A model generated the notes under the pieces. It worked only from the letters and a program-made list of their open reading frames with translations. It searched no databases and had not been told where the DNA came from. This document shows, piece by piece, positions 1-8,027 of a stretch of 64,000 nucleotides of DNA (position 1 is the stretch's first letter; each line of letters starts with the position of its first letter). Both the position numbers and the translations under genes were made by a program. The DNA lies in NCBI GenBank assembly GCA_902767565.1, contig CACXHY010000010.1:1-64000 (forward strand), read 5' to 3'. Source of the stretch: an uncultured Eubacteriales bacterium (GTDB lineage Bacteria; Bacillota; Clostridia; Christensenellales; Aristaeellaceae).

Positions 1-82
1 TCGGCAACTTCTTTTTCAGTTGCTGACTCACCGTCGTTTTACCGACGCCCATTGTACCGCCGATCAGATATATTGTTTTCAT
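1..82 (-). CDS. P-loop nucleotide kinase, N-terminal fragment (cut by window edge)
   Basis: Only the first 27 residues are present; the gene runs off the left edge. The start reads MKTIYLIGGTMGVGKTT, so residues 9-16 form a Walker A motif (GTMGVGKT) directly after the first beta strand. That is the arrangement of small P-loop NMP/nucleoside or AAA_33-type kinases. The substrate cannot be told from this fragment. It would be transcribed leftwards, with a long AT-richer upstream gap that carries one copy of the dispersed repeat. Confidence 0.6.
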   Translation of the reverse strand, partial: MKTIYLIGGTMGVGKTTVSQQLKKKLP

Positions 83-568
83 ATCTGTTCCTCACAAATC
101 CCGATTGGCCTTAGTCAACAATTTCAAAAGATAAGTCAACAAACACGTTTGATGTTAATATCCGATCATCTTGATCATGTTTGTTCTGTGATACTTTGAG
201 CGTTCCCATCCAGAGCAGAAACGATTTCTTTTGTCATTCCGGCAATCGAATCGAACATGTTTCGCCGCCGATCCTGGTAACATTTTCAAAAGGTAACTGT
301 TCAGACCGCTCTGTGTGCTGTGTCAGCAGATGATCTCCAAACCGTTTCGCCTCATCCCCCTGCCCCCTGTTCCCAAGGGAAGGGCGTGAAGAGAGCGCGG
401 GCCTGCGGCCCGCACCCGCCATACACAGCACGCTTGGAAGAAAACCGACTTTGCGTTTCCTGTCCATCCGTGCGGGTCTGCTGGCCGACTGAACAATCAC
501 ATTCGCCAAAGGTTTTAAGAGGATTATCTTCGGGATTCCGCGCTAACAAGAGCTCCGATCGATAAAAG
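83..568. other. Long intergenic region with dispersed repeat
   Basis: I see no convincing gene here. The first 250 bases are AT-rich. The part from about 348 to 480 is one copy of a dispersed repeat also found near 18.7, 29.5 and 36.8 kb. Open frames crossing it in either direction are low-complexity shadows of the repeat. Confidence 0.5.
348..421 (+). repeat. Dispersed intergenic repeat, copy 1
   Basis: The core reads GCCTCATCCCCCTGCC, then a TTCCC-AAGGGAA inverted pair, a GAAGAGAGCG block, and the palindrome GCGGGCCTGCGGCCCGC. The same ordered blocks recur at 18709-18775 (+), 29492-29553 (-) and 36768-36834 (+). Similarity extends weakly for about 60 bp on the right, with a shared CATCCGTGCGGGT motif near 465 that matches copy 4. 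It lies between the HIT gene and the upstream end of the P-loop kinase gene. Confidence 0.7.
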
Positions 569-973
569 TCAGCACATCGTGATTCTTGCGAATACAGACC
601 GGATATCCTGCTTTGCACCGTCAAAATGAGGCCATGCGTCAATCTGGTCATTCTTTCTTCTCGGAATGATATGAATGTGGAAATGAGGTACTGACTGGCC
701 GGCACACTCTTCGCTGGCATTGAGAAGATTGACGCCATCATATCCGCATTCAGCAGTCAAATGCATGGAAACGGTTTTCACAGTCTGCATTACAGATGAC
801 AGGGTTTCAGTATCGCAATCCAGGATATTTTTGCAGTGTTTTTTGGGAATGACCAGGATATGGCCATCCACATCTTTCGCAATATCCATAAACGCAAGCG
901 TCATCCCGTTCTCATAGATTCTCATGCCGGAGATCTCACCGGAAACAATCCTGCAGAAAACACAATCATCCAT
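569..973 (-). CDS. HIT family protein (histidine triad nucleotide hydrolase)
   Basis: A 134-residue protein, normal length for Hint/FHIT-like HIT proteins, which hydrolyse or transfer nucleoside monophosphates through a histidine triad. The triad is seen as H97-F-H99-I-H101 followed by IIPRR. The N-terminus has the C4-x-x-C7 pair (DDCVFCRI) typical of zinc-binding Hint proteins. A GGAGGAG ribosome site lies about 8 bases before the ATG. It stands alone; the physiological substrate is unknown, as for most of the family. Confidence 0.92.
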   Translation of the reverse strand: MDDCVFCRIVSGEISGMRIYENGMTLAFMDIAKDVDGHILVIPKKHCKNILDCDTETLSSVMQTVKTVSMHLTAECGYDGVNLLNASEECAGQSVPHFHIHIIPRRKNDQIDAWPHFDGAKQDIRSVFARITMC

Positions 974-1015
974 TGTGATGTCTCCTCCAAACCTGATTGG
1001 GAATAGTCGTTTATC

Positions 1016-1434
1016 TCAAAAGATAGAACACTTCGGTGAGTGCCCTGCCTCGGTTTGATTATGGCAATGATCGGGATGATTTCGGAAAGTAACAAACGCT
1101 AAAACCCGCCAGTTTGGCGTCACCACCAGCCTCGATTCAGTCCCTGCCCGGCTGATCACGCAGTCACCGGGCGGCAGGGGGTGCGGATCGCCGTCCGGCT
1201 TATCCTTCAGCATCGTGCCACTCCCCAGGCTCATGCACTCCTGCGCTTCACAGTCAAGGATGATACCGTAACTAATCCCGCTCAGGACGACCGCGCCGCG
1301 ATAGGTATGACAAGCCCTCTTTGTGCAGGGATTTGATCTCGGTTCATTGCCGCTTCGTCACGGAGATACCTCTCATGGCAGGAATTGATCTCGCAGTCAC
1401 CGCCGTCTGTGAAGTGCGCGTTCTCAAATGGCAA
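1016..1434 (-). pseudogene. Small gene downstream of GH51, apparently frameshifted; not recognised
   Basis: Immediately after the GH51 stop there is an AGGAGG ribosome site and a TTG at 1434. This opens a 50-codon frame (MPFENAHFTDGGDCEINS...) that ends at TGA 1282-1284. A second frame overlaps it and continues with protein-like sequence (TYRGAVVLSGISYGIILDC...) to a stop at 1016. The two would join by a single frameshift near 1300 into a protein of about 130 residues. I do not recognise a family. It could be a sequencing error, a real pseudogene, or two unrelated short frames. Confidence 0.35.
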
Positions 1435-1452
1435 TCTGCCCTCCTGACAGAT

Positions 1453-3063
1453 TTATTCATGCTTCGCGGTAAAGCGCAGCACGTTCCAGGAACAGGGCCG
1501 CAGGACTGCGGTGAAGATGCCGCCATCCATCTTCATGTCCGTCCGGGCGCGGGGGCAGAGGACGTCGGGATGCTCCGGGGTGTTGGCCGCACCGGGGCTG
1601 TCCGCCGCCATATCCACGAATTCCGCGGAGCGCAGGCCCGGGAAGGCGCGAAGGTCAAGGCGCAGCGCCTGCTCCTCCGCGAGATCGGCGTTGATCACGA
1701 AGACCGTGAGCGCCTCCGCCTCCTCGTCGAAGGCAGCCGCGGCCTGCACGGTCTGCACACCCTCGAAACCGCCGTACCGGTTCATGTCGTCGATCGCGTA
1801 GCCCGGGACATCGTACCGCTCGCAGGCGACGGGGCATTCGAGCGAGACGCCCTTCGCCCAGCGGATCATCTGCGTGAAAGGATAGAAGGAAGCTCCCTTC
1901 CACACGCGCTCGCGGTCCGTGCGGCACAGGTCGTTCAGGCCGCCGGTCGCGCAGCCGATCCGGACGCGGTCCGCGTGGCGGAGCATGACCAGCATGGTGC
2001 TCGCGGTGGCCAGGGCCTGCAGCATCTCGTTCCCGGCCGGCGGCATCCGGCGAGTGCTCCAGTCGTCCGGGTCGTGCAGAACATAGTCGCGATCCGGGCG
2101 GAACAGACCGAACATCTCCAGGTTCTGTCTGCCGCCGAGCCCGAGGTCGGTCTCCCCGCGCGGCCGGAAGAAGGATGCATACTCGTCCAGGGCGAGCATC
2201 ATCGTCTTCTTCGAGCGGAGCTTTGTCTTCAGGAAGTCGCACAGGGCGATCTCGGTACGGATGTAGTCGTCGAAGGCCTGATATCCCGCCAGCAGGGCCT
2301 GCGGGAGCTCCGGCGGCGCGGAGTGGTAGTGGTGGAGGGAGATATATTCCACCGCGTCGTAGCATTCTTCCAGCACTTGTCGGTCCCAGTCGGGATAATG
2401 GTTCAGGAAAGGAGAGGATGAGACGCAGGCGATCGTCTCGATCTTCGGATCGGTCCACTTCATCAGCTTGGCGGCCTCGCGAGCGAGAAGGCCGTAGCCG
2501 CGGGGATCCCTCTCCCGGGATCCGATCTGCCACGGGCCGTCCATCTCGTTGCCGAGGCACCAGGTCTTCACGCCGTAAGGGGCTTCATGGCCATTCTTCC
2601 GGCGCAAGTCGGACCAGTACGTCCCGCCGGGGAAGTTTGTGTACTCCACGCAGTCCGCGGCGTCCCGGATCGACCCGGTGGCCAGGTTGACGGTGTAGAT
2701 CGGCTCGGCACCGGCGCGCTCCGCCCACCGCAGGTACTCGTCGTGCCCGACGTCGTTCGGGATGATCTGGAACCAGGCAGGGTCGAGGTGGACCTTGCGC
2801 TCCGCACGCGGGCCGATCGAGTCCTTCCACTGCCAGCCGGAGACGAAGTTCCCGCCCGGCATGCGCACCGCCGGAAGCCCGGCTGTCTTTATGGCCTCGT
2901 AAAAGTCGCGCCTGAACCCGAACTCGTCCGCGGACGGGTGCTTCGGGTTATACATGCTGCCGTTGACCATGGAGCCGATCGGCTCAAGAAACGCCCCGAA
3001 AAGCCGCGGGGAAATAGTGCCGATCCGGTGATCGGGGTGCAGGGCGACGGATGCTTGTTTCAT
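1453..3063 (-). CDS. Alpha-L-arabinofuranosidase, glycoside hydrolase family 51
   Basis: A 536-residue protein without a signal peptide, so intracellular. GH51 enzymes remove alpha-L-arabinofuranose from arabinoxylan or arabinan oligosaccharides by a retaining mechanism. The general acid/base lies in CLGNEMDGPW (E173) and the likely nucleophile in LALDEYASF (E294), at the expected spacing. The family N-terminus (RLFGAFLEPIG, MPGGNFVSGW) and C-terminal beta domain are complete. The ATG is preceded by AGGAGGGTTCTCCC spacing. A small, possibly frameshifted gene follows within 20 bp. Other GH51 activities such as endoglucanase are possible but less likely. Confidence 0.93.
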   Translation of the reverse strand: MKQASVALHPDHRIGTISPRLFGAFLEPIGSMVNGSMYNPKHPSADEFGFRRDFYEAIKTAGLPAVRMPGGNFVSGWQWKDSIGPRAERKVHLDPAWFQIIPNDVGHDEYLRWAERAGAEPIYTVNLATGSIRDAADCVEYTNFPGGTYWSDLRRKNGHEAPYGVKTWCLGNEMDGPWQIGSRERDPRGYGLLAREAAKLMKWTDPKIETIACVSSSPFLNHYPDWDRQVLEECYDAVEYISLHHYHSAPPELPQALLAGYQAFDDYIRTEIALCDFLKTKLRSKKTMMLALDEYASFFRPRGETDLGLGGRQNLEMFGLFRPDRDYVLHDPDDWSTRRMPPAGNEMLQALATASTMLVMLRHADRVRIGCATGGLNDLCRTDRERVWKGASFYPFTQMIRWAKGVSLECPVACERYDVPGYAIDDMNRYGGFEGVQTVQAAAAFDEEAEALTVFVINADLAEEQALRLDLRAFPGLRSAEFVDMAADSPGAANTPEHPDVLCPRARTDMKMDGGIFTAVLRPCSWNVLRFTAKHE

Positions 3064-3437
3064 GGGAGAACCCTCCTTTTTCTGAAAGGATTATAGCCGA
3101 GGCCAGCGGAATGTTCAAGGGGTGGGCAAACCGGTCTTTGGTTTTGTGACGATGCATTTGCAGGCGCCGGAACGTTTGCGATCGTCGTCTGCGCAGCGCA
3201 GCTTTGCGCCGCCGTTCCGTCGGCCAGGCGGCGAACCGCTGCACCGCGGCGTTCTGCGGTTCCCGCATTTGCCGGAGACAGGTTTCTTCGCCTGCTGACC
3301 GCCGAGGGACTTGCCGAAACCGTCCACTCCGGCCCGGGCCGGTTTGAAGGTGCTCTCCGCTTTCTTGACGGAGGCGCTGACGGCGCGCATATCGCACGGG
3401 AACGCACCCCCGTTCGGGCAAAGGGATACCGACAACT
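3064..3437. other. Intergenic region with a doubtful leftward ORF
   Basis: Between GH51 and the beta-helix gene there is no firm gene. A leftward frame of 106 codons (3115-3435, TTG start) contains cysteine pairs (LCPNGGAF, GKCGN, GACKC) that faintly resemble a decayed zinc-ribbon protein, but spacing and composition are poor. The rightward frames hold no signal peptide that could belong to the beta-helix gene. Confidence 0.3.
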
Positions 3438-6068
3438 TTGCTCAGGGAAACACCTCCGAGTCTTACCTCCGGCGACAGAGGCGGCGCGATCTATGTATCC
3501 TCCGGCTCGGTCTGCACGAACGCCTGCACGTTCAGCGGCAACACTGCGCATGACGGCGGCGCCATCTATATCACCGCGAACGGGATCGTGGTCAACAACG
3601 GCGACACTTCCGTCGCCGGTCTCACCTCCATCACCGGCAACACCGCGACCGTCAACGGCGGCGGCGGCATCACGAACTACGGCAAGCTGAGCACCGAGGG
3701 CAGCCTGACCGTGACCGGCAACACCGCCAAGGGCAACGGCGGCGGCATCTGGAACAACGGCATTTTCGAGGCGAAGGGGACTGTCACGGTCAGGGGCAAC
3801 AAGAGCAACGGAGCCGACAACAACCTCTACCTGAAATCCGGCAAGGTCATCACTTTGACCGGCGCGCTGGACAGCACGTCCGAGATCCGCGTCTCCGCGG
3901 AGAATCCGCTGGCGGCGGTCACGTCGGGCTGGAGCGAAAGAATGGGAGAGACGGCTCCGGCCGGCTGCATCGCGTACGACGACGGGTTGTCCACAGCTGT
4001 CCCGAAAAACGGCGAGGTCTCCTTCCGGATGGGTTTCGTCGACCGCAGCTGGAAGGGAAGCGCGGTCGTGCGTGAGGACACATACACTCCCGACGACGTG
4101 ACCCCGATCCTGTACAACGGGCAGGCAGAACTGACCGACGTCTGGGTCATCGTGAGCCGTTCGCAGACGCTCAGCGGGCGGCAGGGCATCAACGGTAATG
4201 TCAGGCTCATCCTGATGGACGGCGTGACGCTCACATGCACGGAGGGTGTCCGCGTGTCGGCCGACCACACGCTGACCGTTTACGGGCAGAAGGACGGTTC
4301 CGGCAAGCTCGCCGCCAACGGCAGGAAGTATACCGCCGGCATCGGCAGCAACGATCAGGACGACGGCAACAACGACAGCGCCGGCACCATCAACATCTGC
4401 GGCGGCACGATCGTCGCGCAGGGCGGCGAGGACAGCGCGGGCATCGGCGGCGGCAACGAGGCCAACGGCGGCGCCATCAACATCTACGGCGGGACTGTGA
4501 AGGCCACCGGCGGTGAAGACGGCGCGGGCATCGGCGGCGGCGACGAGGGCACCTGCGGCACGGTCACGATCTGCGGCGGCTCCGTTACGGCCACCGGCGA
4601 GCATGCTGCGGGCATCGGCTGCGGCGATGGCTCGGCGGCCATCGGCACGGTCATCATCAGAGGCGGTACGGTCCACGCCACCGGCGGAAATTTCGCCGCG
4701 GGGATCGGCGGCTCCAGCACCACGACCGTCGACAGCGGAACCATCAGGATCACGGGCGGCACGGTCGTCGCGACCGGAAAAAGGGGCGGCGCGGGCATCG
4801 GCTCGGGATACGACGCATCATGCGGCGCAACCATCATCATTTCCGGCGGCACCGTCACTGCGACGTGCGAAGGTGATGGCGCGGGCATCGGCGGCGGCGA
4901 CGGAGACGGTTTGGGCGGCGGCAATTTCACAGGCACCATTACAATCTCAGGCGGTACGGTTACGGCGACAGGCGGCGGACATACCTACCATGGCGACTTC
5001 CAAGACACATATTTTGGCGGATCGGGCATCGGCAGCGGTGATTCCAGCCATATGCAAGGTACGATCACGATCAGCGGCGGAACCGTGCGAGCCACAGGCA
5101 ATTACGGAGGCGCGGCCATCGGGGGTGGCCATAAGGGAAAATGCACCGGGACGGTAAACATTACCGGCGGATCTGTACACCTGTATACCGATCACAAAGA
5201 TTCGACCTATGACAATCAGTGCGTCGCAATCGGGCACGGAACAGGAGATTCCTTTACGCAAAACGGCACGCTGAACCTCGGCAGCGGGATCGGTGTCAGG
5301 CTGAATGGCTCGTCGGTATCGTCGGCCGCCCGTGTATCGACATGCCAGTCCATTCTCGGCTCCGGTCACCTCGAGTTGTACGTGTGCGAGCACAGCGGCG
5401 CGGCCTACACCGCCACCGGCAGCGGCCATACCCCCAACTGCCCCTATTGCCTGGATCACACCGAGGAGACGCATACCTTCGACCTCTCGACGCATCTGTG
5501 CACGGTCTGCGGCTATGAATACAACGGATACCTCATCACCATCGGCTTCGAAGGAAACGGCGGCACGGGCAACATGGCGGAAGTGCGGGTCATGCCGCAC
5601 GCGTCGTACAGACTGCCGGAGAACGGATTCACCGCCCCGGACGGGAAACGCTTCAAGGAGTGGACAGTCGGGACCTACGGTATCTCTGTCCCGGTGGCCA
5701 GGGCTCCGGGGTACCTGATCGAAGACGTGACGGGGAACCTGGTCGTGAGAGCGATCTGGCAATCCATTCCCTTCAGCACGCCGGACTTCGTTCTGCCGGA
5801 TGGCCTGGCGGAGATCGGCGCCAACGCCTTCGAGGGCGTCGAAGCCACAGTGGTCGAGATCCCGGCCGGCTGCGGCTCCGTCGGCGATCACGCCTTCAGG
5901 GACTGCACGGCCCTGACCATGATCCGCATCCCGGCGGACTGCGCCCTCGGTACGGACGTCTTCGAGGGCTGCACGAAGGTATATGTCTTCTCCGCCCCGG
6001 GCAGCCCGGCGGAAAGCTACTGCCTGAGCCACGGCAACTGCGTGTTCGTGGAAGACGGACTGGAATGA
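3438..6068 (+). CDS. Large repeat protein: beta-helix repeats, Flg_new repeat and BspA-type LRR; no signal peptide
   Basis: An 876-residue frame opening with TTG. Residues about 15-130 carry GGAI/GGGI...SGNTA units like polymorphic-membrane/right-handed beta-helix repeats. Residues about 280-650 carry roughly ten GxINI(S/C)GGTVxATGGxxGAGIGGG units, a Gly-rich beta-helix. A Cys-rich stretch with four CxxC-like pairs (CPYC, CTVCG) follows near 670-700, then an InlB/Flg_new-like segment (ITIGFEGNGGTGN) and a C-terminal BspA-type leucine-rich repeat (IGANAFEGV, VGDHAFRDC). Such proteins are normally exported surface adhesins or binders. Here no signal sequence exists in frame: a stop lies just upstream at about 3377-3379. 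The gene is probably 5'-truncated or frameshifted. A strong terminator follows. Confidence 0.75.
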   Translation: MLRETPPSLTSGDRGGAIYVSSGSVCTNACTFSGNTAHDGGAIYITANGIVVNNGDTSVAGLTSITGNTATVNGGGGITNYGKLSTEGSLTVTGNTAKGNGGGIWNNGIFEAKGTVTVRGNKSNGADNNLYLKSGKVITLTGALDSTSEIRVSAENPLAAVTSGWSERMGETAPAGCIAYDDGLSTAVPKNGEVSFRMGFVDRSWKGSAVVREDTYTPDDVTPILYNGQAELTDVWVIVSRSQTLSGRQGINGNVRLILMDGVTLTCTEGVRVSADHTLTVYGQKDGSGKLAANGRKYTAGIGSNDQDDGNNDSAGTINICGGTIVAQGGEDSAGIGGGNEANGGAINIYGGTVKATGGEDGAGIGGGDEGTCGTVTICGGSVTATGEHAAGIGCGDGSAAIGTVIIRGGTVHATGGNFAAGIGGSSTTTVDSGTIRITGGTVVATGKRGGAGIGSGYDASCGATIIISGGTVTATCEGDGAGIGGGDGDGLGGGNFTGTITISGGTVTATGGGHTYHGDFQDTYFGGSGIGSGDSSHMQGTITISGGTVRATGNYGGAAIGGGHKGKCTGTVNITGGSVHLYTDHKDSTYDNQCVAIGHGTGDSFTQNGTLNLGSGIGVRLNGSSVSSAARVSTCQSILGSGHLELYVCEHSGAAYTATGSGHTPNCPYCLDHTEETHTFDLSTHLCTVCGYEYNGYLITIGFEGNGGTGNMAEVRVMPHASYRLPENGFTAPDGKRFKEWTVGTYGISVPVARAPGYLIEDVTGNLVVRAIWQSIPFSTPDFVLPDGLAEIGANAFEGVEATVVEIPAGCGSVGDHAFRDCTALTMIRIPADCALGTDVFEGCTKVYVFSAPGSPAESYCLSHGNCVFVEDGLE

Positions 6069-6088
6069 TCGGCTGAACGTATGAATGT

Positions 6089-6120
6089 GCCGCTCCCGGC
6101 GATGGGAGCGGCGTTTTCGC
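6089..6120 (+). terminator. Intrinsic terminator of the repeat-protein gene
   Basis: Nine-base-pair stem GCCGCTCCC / GGGAGCGGC with a six-base loop, followed by GTTTTCGC. Confidence 0.8.
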
Positions 6121-6310
6121 AGCCGCGAAAGCGCTTCCGCGTCTCATAGGAGGCGGCCTTTGCGGTCCGCAACCGCCCGTCAAACGAAGGCCATACTGCC
6201 CGCCTCGTGCGGGTGCGGTGGCGATCTCCGCAGCGGTTCCGTTCATCGGCGATCCGTGACCGGATCCGCACTGCCGTTCAGCGGCAGCGGAAACATTTTT
6301 CCCGAATAAC

Positions 6311-6339
6311 TTGACAAACCCGGCGGGCACGATTATAAT
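6311..6339 (+). promoter_or_regulatory. Consensus sigma-A promoter for tRNA-Leu
   Basis: Perfect TTGACA (6311-6316) and TATAAT (6334-6339) with a 17-bp spacer, 22 bp ahead of the mature tRNA. This is one of the strongest promoters in the window, as expected for a tRNA gene. Confidence 0.92.
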
Positions 6340-6361
6340 GGCGACGTTGCTTCTGGCACAT

Positions 6362-6443
6362 GCGGCTGTGGCGGAATTGGCATACGCGCACGTTTGAGGG
6401 GCGTGTCTCGCAAGAGGTTCGGGTTCAAGTCCCGTCGGCCGCA
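6362..6443 (+). tRNA. tRNA-Leu (anticodon GAG, codon CUC)
   Basis: The acceptor stem GCGGCTG pairs with CGGCCGC. The anticodon stem CACGT/GCGTG encloses loop TTGAGGG, giving anticodon GAG. A class II variable arm (TCTCGCAAGAG) and the T-arm with GGTTCAAGT are present. The discriminator is A, as for tRNA-Leu. CCA is not encoded. Confidence 0.95.
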
Positions 6444-6611
6444 CATCAGGCTCTTCCGGTTCCCGGGAGGGCCTTTGCGTTATTGCGCACCACCCGCTGA
6501 TATGTCGCCTGTTCGGCGACCACGGCCGGCAGCGAATGCGGTATTATGTGCTTGACGGTTCGATAAGGACGTCCCGCCATTCGACATTTCTAGACCAAGG
6601 AGGAGAATATC

Positions 6612-7415
6612 ATGATCGGAGCAATTCTCGGTGACATCATCGGCAGCCCCTATGAGTTTGACAGGGGTGACAAGACCAAGACGTTCCCGCTCTTCAACGG
6701 GAATTCGGAGTTCACGGACGACTCGGTGATGACCGTCGCCGTGGCGGAAGCACTGCTGAACACCCTGGGCGGCAGCGACGACGAGATCCGTCAGGCGCTC
6801 ATCGCTTCCATGCAGAAGTGGGGCCGGCGCTATCCCAACGCGGGATACGGCGCACGGTTCATCTACTGGTTGGGGGATCCCGACCCGAAGCCCTACGGAA
6901 GTTTCGGCAACGGCAGCGCCATGCGCGTTTCCCCGGTCGGCTGGCTTTACCCCACGCTGGAGGAGACCCGGCGCATCGCCCGCCTGACCGCGGAGGTGAG
7001 CCACAACCACCCCGAGGGCATCAAAGGCGCGGAAGCCACCGCGTCGGCCATCTTCATGGCCCGCACCGGCAAGACCAAGGAGCAGATCCGGGATTACATC
7101 GTGAAGGAGTTCGGCTATGACCTCTCCCGCACCTGCGACGAGATCCGCCCGGGATACCGCCACGTGGAGTCCTGCCAACAGACCGTGCCGGAGGCCGTCA
7201 CCGCCTTTCTGGAGGGCACGGACTTTGAGGACTGCATCCGCACCGCGGTCTCCCTCGGCGGCGACTGCGACACCCTGACCTGCATCACCGGCGGCATAGC
7301 GGAGGCCTATTACGCCGTTCCGCTGGAACTGGTGAGCGAATGCAGGGCGCGCCTGAATCCGGACATGCTCCGGGTGCTGGACCGTTTCCAGTCACATCTT
7401 GCGGGAAATGCCTGA
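6612..7415 (+). CDS. ADP-ribosylglycohydrolase family protein
   Basis: A 267-residue cytoplasmic protein of the ADP-ribosylglycohydrolase (DraG/ARH) fold, which removes ADP-ribose from proteins or small molecules with two Mg ions. Metal-binding motifs are visible: GDIIGSPYEF at the start, TDDSVM at 35-40, and GGDCDTLTCITGG at 216-228. The ATG follows AAGGAGGAG by nine bases. No partner ADP-ribosyltransferase is seen nearby, so the substrate is unknown. Confidence 0.92.
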   Translation: MIGAILGDIIGSPYEFDRGDKTKTFPLFNGNSEFTDDSVMTVAVAEALLNTLGGSDDEIRQALIASMQKWGRRYPNAGYGARFIYWLGDPDPKPYGSFGNGSAMRVSPVGWLYPTLEETRRIARLTAEVSHNHPEGIKGAEATASAIFMARTGKTKEQIRDYIVKEFGYDLSRTCDEIRPGYRHVESCQQTVPEAVTAFLEGTDFEDCIRTAVSLGGDCDTLTCITGGIAEAYYAVPLELVSECRARLNPDMLRVLDRFQSHLAGNA

Positions 7416-7432
7416 AAACCGCAAATTTGCGC

Positions 7433-7461
7433 TTGCAAAAGCTTCATCAATCTGATACAAT
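7433..7461 (+). promoter_or_regulatory. Promoter of rpsO
   Basis: TTGCAA and TACAAT with a 17-bp spacer and an upstream TGA (extended -10). The leader to the rpsO ATG is about 115 nt and GC-rich; S15 leaders in many bacteria carry autoregulatory structures, but I did not resolve one here. Confidence 0.75.
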
Positions 7462-7581
7462 ATTTTGCGGGCTCTGATGAACCGTCTGCCCGGGCTGCCG
7501 ATCACTCCGACGGCGCGCTGAGCTGACGGCGATTGAGCCGCAGAATCCGCCCCACGCGGGCAAAAAACGGAGGTATGTCCC

Positions 7582-7836
7582 ATGACCAAGGCTGAGATCA
7601 TTCAGGCCTACGCCCTTCACGAGGGTGACACCGGTTCCCCCGAGGTGCAGATCGCGCTCCTCACCGAGCGGATCAACCACCTCAACGAGCACCTGAAGCA
7701 GAACAAGAACGACCACCACTCCAACCGTGGTCTGCTGCTGATGGTCGGCCGCCGCCGCGGCATGCTCGACTACCTGAAGAAGACCGATATCGAGCGCTAT
7801 CGTACCCTGATCGCTCGTCTGAACCTGCGCAAGTGA
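7582..7836 (+). CDS. rpsO: 30S ribosomal protein S15
   Basis: An 84-residue protein, slightly shorter than the usual 88-89 because of a short N-terminus. The family signature is clear: [17 protein letters not shown], then [21 protein letters not shown] and ending in NLRK. S15 binds the central domain of 16S rRNA and nucleates platform assembly. The ATG has GGAGGT eight bases upstream. pnp follows after a terminator, the common rpsO-pnp order. Confidence 0.98.
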   Translation: MTKAEIIQAYALHEGDTGSPEVQIALLTERINHLNEHLKQNKNDHHSNRGLLLMVGRRRGMLDYLKKTDIERYRTLIARLNLRK

Positions 7837-7859
7837 TCAGTCGGGGCTGGAACGGATCC

Positions 7860-7892
7860 ACAGCCGCCGCAGTTCAAGCGGCGGCTGTTTTC
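7860..7892 (+). terminator. Intrinsic terminator after rpsO
   Basis: Ten-base-pair stem CAGCCGCCGC / GCGGCGGCTG with loop AGTTCAA and a TTTT tail. Confidence 0.85.
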
Positions 7893-8027
7893 CGGGAAAG
7901 CGTGTCGGAACGCCCGGCGGATGTTATCCGGCGGAAATCGAGGGGTTTTTGCGGGATAGCACCCGACGGGCAGGCAGCCGGTCATCGTACCGGCACGGAA
8001 TGTGTGTGAGAGGAGAAACGAACACAA

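Noticed and set aside
3115-3435. Leftward zinc-ribbon-like gene
   Set aside because: Cysteine spacing is irregular, the TTG start is far from its ribosome site, and most of the sequence is Arg/Gly/Pro-rich as expected from a GC-rich non-coding frame; kept only as a remark.
4513-5157. Alternative rightward and leftward frames inside the beta-helix gene
   Set aside because: They arise from the repetitive Gly codons of the real frame and consist of Ala/Arg/Ser or Pro/Val repeats.
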